The notes under the pieces are model-generated. The model was not told where the DNA came from, did no database searches, and saw nothing but the letters and a program-made list of their open reading frames with translations. The translations under genes and the position numbers were made by a program. From DASUPK01 sp036520315 (GTDB lineage Bacteria; Actinomycetota; Thermoleophilia; Solirubrobacterales; 70-9), in assembly GCA_036520315.1 (NCBI GenBank), contig DATDJZ010000203.1, positions 1 through 14,752 on the forward strand: a stretch of 14,752 bases of DNA, in the 5' to 3' direction. Of the stretch, positions 11,424-14,752 are shown piece after piece (positions within the stretch are counted from its first letter, which is position 1; the number at the start of each line of letters is the position of its first letter).

Positions 11424-14400
11424 CGCCCCGTAGACCCGAAGCAATCCTTTCCCGAGCTCGAGGAGCGGGTCCTGGAGCGCTGGCGCGAGCGCGACGTCTT
11501 CCACCGCTCCCTCGCCAACCGCGAGTCCGCGCCCCTCTGGGGCTTCTACGAGGGCCCGCCCACGGCGAACGGCCGTCCCGGCTCGCACCACGTCCTCGCC
11601 CGCATCTTCAAGGACATCTATCCGCGCTTCCGGACGATGACCGGCAACCGGGTACCGCGGAAAGCGGGCTGGGACACGCATGGGCTCCCGGTCGAGCTCG
11701 AGGTGGAGCGTGAGCTCGGGATCACCTCCAAGGAGGAGATCGAGGACTACGGCATCGCCGAGTTCAACGACCGCTGCCGGGAGTCCGTCTTCCGCTACGT
11801 CGAGGAGTGGAACCGCCTCACCGAACGGATCGGCTTCTGGATCGACCTCGACGACGCCTACGTGACGATGACGAACGAGTACATCGAGTCCGTCTGGTGG
11901 GCGCTGCGGCGGATCTGGGACGACGGGCGTCTGTACGAGGACTACAAGGTCGTGCCCTACTGCCCGCGCGACGGCACCGCGCTCTCCTCGCACGAGGTCG
12001 CCCTCGGCTACCGCGACGTCGAGGACCCATCTGTCTACGTGAAGCTCCCTGTGCGTCGGCCGACTCCGGGCGACGCGATCCCGGAGTCGCCGCTCGAGCC
12101 GGGCGACCAGCTGCTCGTCTGGACCACGACGCCGTGGACCCTGATCACCAACGCTGCGGTCGCGGCCGGCCCCGAGATCGAGTACGTGCGAGCTCGCCTT
12201 GGGGACGAGGTCTTCGTGGTGGCGCGCGACCGCGTCGAACACGCCCTCGGCGAGGAGGCGGAGGTGCTCGCCAACTTCCCGGGCGAAGCCCTGGCCGGGA
12301 CCTCGTATGAGCCGCCCTTCGACTACATCACCGACTACGGCCCGCGCGGCCACACCGTCCTGCTCGCCGACTTCGTCACCACCGACGAGGGCACGGGACT
12401 CGTCCACACCGCGATCGCCTTCGGCGAGGACGACTTTCGCCTCGGCCAGCAATACGGGATCAAGCTCCAGAACCCGGTCGACGACCGCGGCCGCTTCGAC
12501 GAGCGGATCACGGACTTCGTGGGGCGCTCCGTCAAGGAGGCGGATCAGGACATCATCAAGGCGCTGGAGGAGAAGGGGAAGCTGCTCCGCGCCGAGACCT
12601 ACCTGCATGCCTATCCGCACTGCTGGCGGTGCGACACGCCTCTCATCTACTACGCGAAGGCGAGCTGGTACGTGAAGACCACCGAGGTCCGCGACCGCCT
12701 GCTGGCCGCCAACGAGGAGATCGGCTGGCACCCGGAGCACATCAAGCACGGGCGCTTCGGCAAGTGGCTGGAGGGGAACGTCGATTGGGCGCTCTCCCGC
12801 GACCGTTACTGGGGCACGCCGCTGCCGATCTGGGAGTGCGATGACGCCGACTGCGACGAGCGTTTCTGCGCGGGCTCGATCGCCGACATCCGCGAGCGCG
12901 CGGGCGAGGTTCCCGACGACCTCCACCGCCCGTACATCGACGAGGTCAGCTGGGCTTGCGAGCGCGAGGGATGCGCCGGGACCATGCGACGGGTCCTCTC
13001 GGTGATCGACGCCTGGTTTGACTCGGGCTCGATGCCCTGGGCCCAGTTCCACTACCCGTTCGAGAACGAGGAGCTGTTCGCCGAGCGCTTCCCCGCTGAC
13101 TTCATCTGCGAGGCGATCGACCAGACCCGCGGCTGGTTCTACACGCTGCTCGCGGAGGCGGTGCTCCTCTTCGACACCTCGAGCTACCGGAACGTCGTCT
13201 GCCTCGGGCTGATCCTCGACCCGGAGGGACAGAAGATGTCGAAGAGCCGCGGCAACGTGGTCGAGCCCTGGGACGTGATCGACCATCACGGCGCGGACGC
13301 GTTCCGCTGGTACTACTTCGCCTCCAAGGAGCCCTGGGAGGGCTACCGGTTCTCGGTCGAGACGGTGGGAGACGCGGTGCGCCACTTCCTGCTCACGCTC
13401 TGGAACACCTACGCGTTCTGGGTGACCTACGCGAACGCCTCCGGGCTCGAGACGGGCGAGCTGCCCTATCGGCCGAAGTGGACGGCGGGGAACGAGGCGG
13501 AGGTAGCCGAGCTCGATCGCTGGGCCGTCTCGCGCCTGCAGCGCACGATCGCCGAGGTCCGGGAGCAGATGACGGGCTTCGACTGCACCAATGCCGCCCG
13601 CGTGATCGCCGACTACACCGAGGAGCTCTCCAACTGGTACGTGCGGCTCAACCGCCGCCGTTTCTGGGACGGGGACTTGGCGGCGCTCGAGACCCTCAAG
13701 TTCTGCCTGGTCGAGACGGCGAAGCTGCTCGCCCCGTTCACCCCCTTCATCGCCGAGGAGATCTACGCCAACCTGCTCTTCGGGGAGGAGACCGGCCTCG
13801 ACAAGCCGGTGGATGAGTGGACAAATCCCGAGCCCGACTCGATTCATCTCTGCGACTACCCGGAGGTCGATGAGGGACTGATCGACGCCCAGCTCGAGGA
13901 GGGAATGGACGCGGTCAGACGCACGATCGAGCTCGGACGCGCCGCCCGCGCCCAGGCGAAGGTGAAGCTCCGCCAGCCGCTGCGCAAGGCGGTCGTCGTC
14001 GCCTCTGATGCCGAGCGCGAGGCGATTGAGCGGTTCGCCGACGTCGTCGCCTCCGAGCTCAACGTCAAGGAGCTCGACTTCGTCCGTTCCGAGGCCGAGC
14101 TGGTCTCCTATCGGGTGAAGCCGAACTACCGGTCGCTCGGCCCCCGCTTCGGCAAGAGCATGCCGCAGGCAGCCGCGGCGATCGAAGCGCTCGAGGCGGC
14201 GGCGATCGCAGACGCAGTCGAGCGCGGAGGGGAGGTGGGCATCCAGGTCGACGGGAAGGACCACACCCTGACGTCCGATGACATCAGCCTCGTCATGGAA
14301 CCGCTCGAGGGCTATCAGTTGGAGGCGGAGGCCGGACACGCGGTCGCGCTCGAGCTGGATCTCGACGATGAGCTGCGCCGCGAAGGCCTCGCGCGCGAGG

Positions 14401-14627
14401 TCGTCCGCGCCGTCCAGGAGGCACGCAAGCAGGCCGGCCTCCAAGTCTCCGACCGGATCTCGCTCGAGCTCGACGGCGACGATGAGCTGCTCGAGGCGGC
14501 TCGCGAGCACGAGTCCTACATCGCGGGCGAGACCCTCGCCACCTCGGTGGACTACGGCGCCGACGGGGCGGGCGAGAGCGCGACCATCGAGGGCCGCGAG
14601 CTCCGCATCGCCGTCAGCAAGGCCTGA
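11412..14627 (+). CDS. ileS: Isoleucyl-tRNA synthetase
   Basis: This 1071-residue class Ia synthetase attaches isoleucine to tRNA-Ile in the cytoplasm. The start is GTG 11412, because FRPVDPKQSFPELEERVLERW matches the family's N-terminus and the frame upstream belongs to the VOC gene. GPPTANG leads into PGSHH at 56-60, the HIGH-box position, in an altered form. The CP1 editing domain is marked by WTTTPWTLITNAAVA near 235 and GTGLVHTAIAFGEDDF at 327-342. Cys476/481 and Cys516/521 could hold zinc. RYWGTPLPIWEC lies near 463-474 and the canonical KMSKS loop is at 608-612. The anticodon-binding region carries NWYVRLNRRRFW near 737-748. Overall it resembles the long, type-2-like IleS common in actinobacteria. 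The HAD gene begins with no gap after its TGA, implying coupled translation. Confidence 0.96.
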   Translation: MAGFRPVDPKQSFPELEERVLERWRERDVFHRSLANRESAPLWGFYEGPPTANGRPGSHHVLARIFKDIYPRFRTMTGNRVPRKAGWDTHGLPVELEVERELGITSKEEIEDYGIAEFNDRCRESVFRYVEEWNRLTERIGFWIDLDDAYVTMTNEYIESVWWALRRIWDDGRLYEDYKVVPYCPRDGTALSSHEVALGYRDVEDPSVYVKLPVRRPTPGDAIPESPLEPGDQLLVWTTTPWTLITNAAVAAGPEIEYVRARLGDEVFVVARDRVEHALGEEAEVLANFPGEALAGTSYEPPFDYITDYGPRGHTVLLADFVTTDEGTGLVHTAIAFGEDDFRLGQQYGIKLQNPVDDRGRFDERITDFVGRSVKEADQDIIKALEEKGKLLRAETYLHAYPHCWRCDTPLIYYAKASWYVKTTEVRDRLLAANEEIGWHPEHIKHGRFGKWLEGNVDWALSRDRYWGTPLPIWECDDADCDERFCAGSIADIRERAGEVPDDLHRPYIDEVSWACEREGCAGTMRRVLSVIDAWFDSGSMPWAQFHYPFENEELFAERFPADFICEAIDQTRGWFYTLLAEAVLLFDTSSYRNVVCLGLILDPEGQKMSKSRGNVVEPWDVIDHHGADAFRWYYFASKEPWEGYRFSVETVGDAVRHFLLTLWNTYAFWVTYANASGLETGELPYRPKWTAGNEAEVAELDRWAVSRLQRTIAEVREQMTGFDCTNAARVIADYTEELSNWYVRLNRRRFWDGDLAALETLKFCLVETAKLLAPFTPFIAEEIYANLLFGEETGLDKPVDEWTNPEPDSIHLCDYPEVDEGLIDAQLEEGMDAVRRTIELGRAARAQAKVKLRQPLRKAVVVASDAEREAIERFADVVASELNVKELDFVRSEAELVSYRVKPNYRSLGPRFGKSMPQAAAAIEALEAAAIADAVERGGEVGIQVDGKDHTLTSDDISLVMEPLEGYQLEAEAGHAVALELDLDDELRREGLAREVVRAVQEARKQAGLQVSDRISLELDGDDELLEAAREHESYIAGETLATSVDYGADGAGESATIEGRELRIAVSKA

Positions 14628-14752
14628 GTGGCGCTGGCCGAGCTCACAGCGGTCATCTTCGACCTGGACGGCGTGCTGCTCGATTCCGAGACCGCCTGGG
14701 TCGAGGTGAAGCGGGAGTTCACGGAGGAGTCCGGCGGGCACTGGCAGGACCG
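14628..14752 (+). CDS. HAD-superfamily hydrolase (3' end beyond the window)
   Basis: GTG 14628 follows the ileS TGA without a gap, and the frame stays open to the window edge, giving about 41 residues. AVIFDLDGVLLDSETAW contains the HAD motif I (DxDG, with the first Asp as nucleophile) and the DSE that opens the cap of the beta-phosphoglucomutase / phosphoglycolate phosphatase-like subfamily. The substrate cannot be judged from so little. Abutting stop and start codons indicate an operon with ileS and translational coupling. Confidence 0.85.
   Translation, partial: MALAELTAVIFDLDGVLLDSETAWVEVKREFTEESGGHWQD

Noticed and set aside
11319..14741. A 1140-residue open frame on the minus strand opposite ileS
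   Set aside because: It is longer than ileS itself but mirrors its codon bias: GC-rich third positions leave few stops in this antisense frame. The translation is low in complexity (Leu, Arg, Val, Asp repeats), matches no family, and ileS is unmistakable.
1..14752. CRISPR, defence island, toxin-antitoxin, phage or IS elements
   Set aside because: No regularly spaced repeats, no recognisable nuclease, transposase or integrase, and no target-site duplications were seen. Gene content and composition look like ordinary chromosome.

Overview
The window is 14.75 kb of densely packed, GC-rich DNA (I estimate the high sixties in percent; not computed). It is a chromosomal segment from an actinobacterium-like organism. 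A member of the Thermoleophilia (Solirubrobacterales or Gaiellales type) is my best inference. The grounds are the codon bias, the IleS variant, a DUF6458-type membrane protein, a secreted SpoIID/LytB protein with no sporulation genes nearby, and a secreted beta-helix/Ig-like protein with a Lys/Arg-rich, Cys-bracketed C-terminal tail. No tRNA, rRNA, CRISPR array, transposase, integrase or phage gene was seen, and no gap between genes exceeds about 110 bases.

Layout, left to right: (1) the 3' part of an MtaD/SAH-deaminase-type amidohydrolase, a DUF1801 protein and a CrtC/tocopherol-cyclase-like lipocalin-fold protein, all on +; (2) converging on them, an aldo/keto reductase and a secreted SpoIID/LytB protein on -; (3) divergent from these, an aldehyde dehydrogenase and then the secreted beta-helix/Ig protein on +; (4) converging, a class II fumarase and a small lipoprotein on -; (5) divergent, a MarR regulator on +; (6) converging, a DUF6458 membrane protein and an AraC-type regulator on -; (7) divergent, a VOC/glyoxalase-fold protein, isoleucyl-tRNA synthetase and the start of a HAD phosphatase, an apparent operon on + that runs off the window.

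Most of this is housekeeping or generic metabolism, and the genes do not form one pathway. The more unusual signals lie in how genes are started and ended. Seven genes carry a TAnnnT -10-like hexamer 6 to 8 bases before the start codon and have no ribosome binding site, which points to leaderless transcripts. Only the aldehyde dehydrogenase and VOC genes show a strong Shine-Dalgarno sequence. The ileS start codon overlaps the loop of a perfect 10-bp inverted repeat. Convergent gene pairs abut or even share a CTAG stop. The secreted Ig protein ends in what looks like a basic helical hairpin closed by two cysteines, possibly a surface-retention tail. The fumarase appears to lack about 14 residues near its N-terminus. 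I did not find a complete new multi-gene system.
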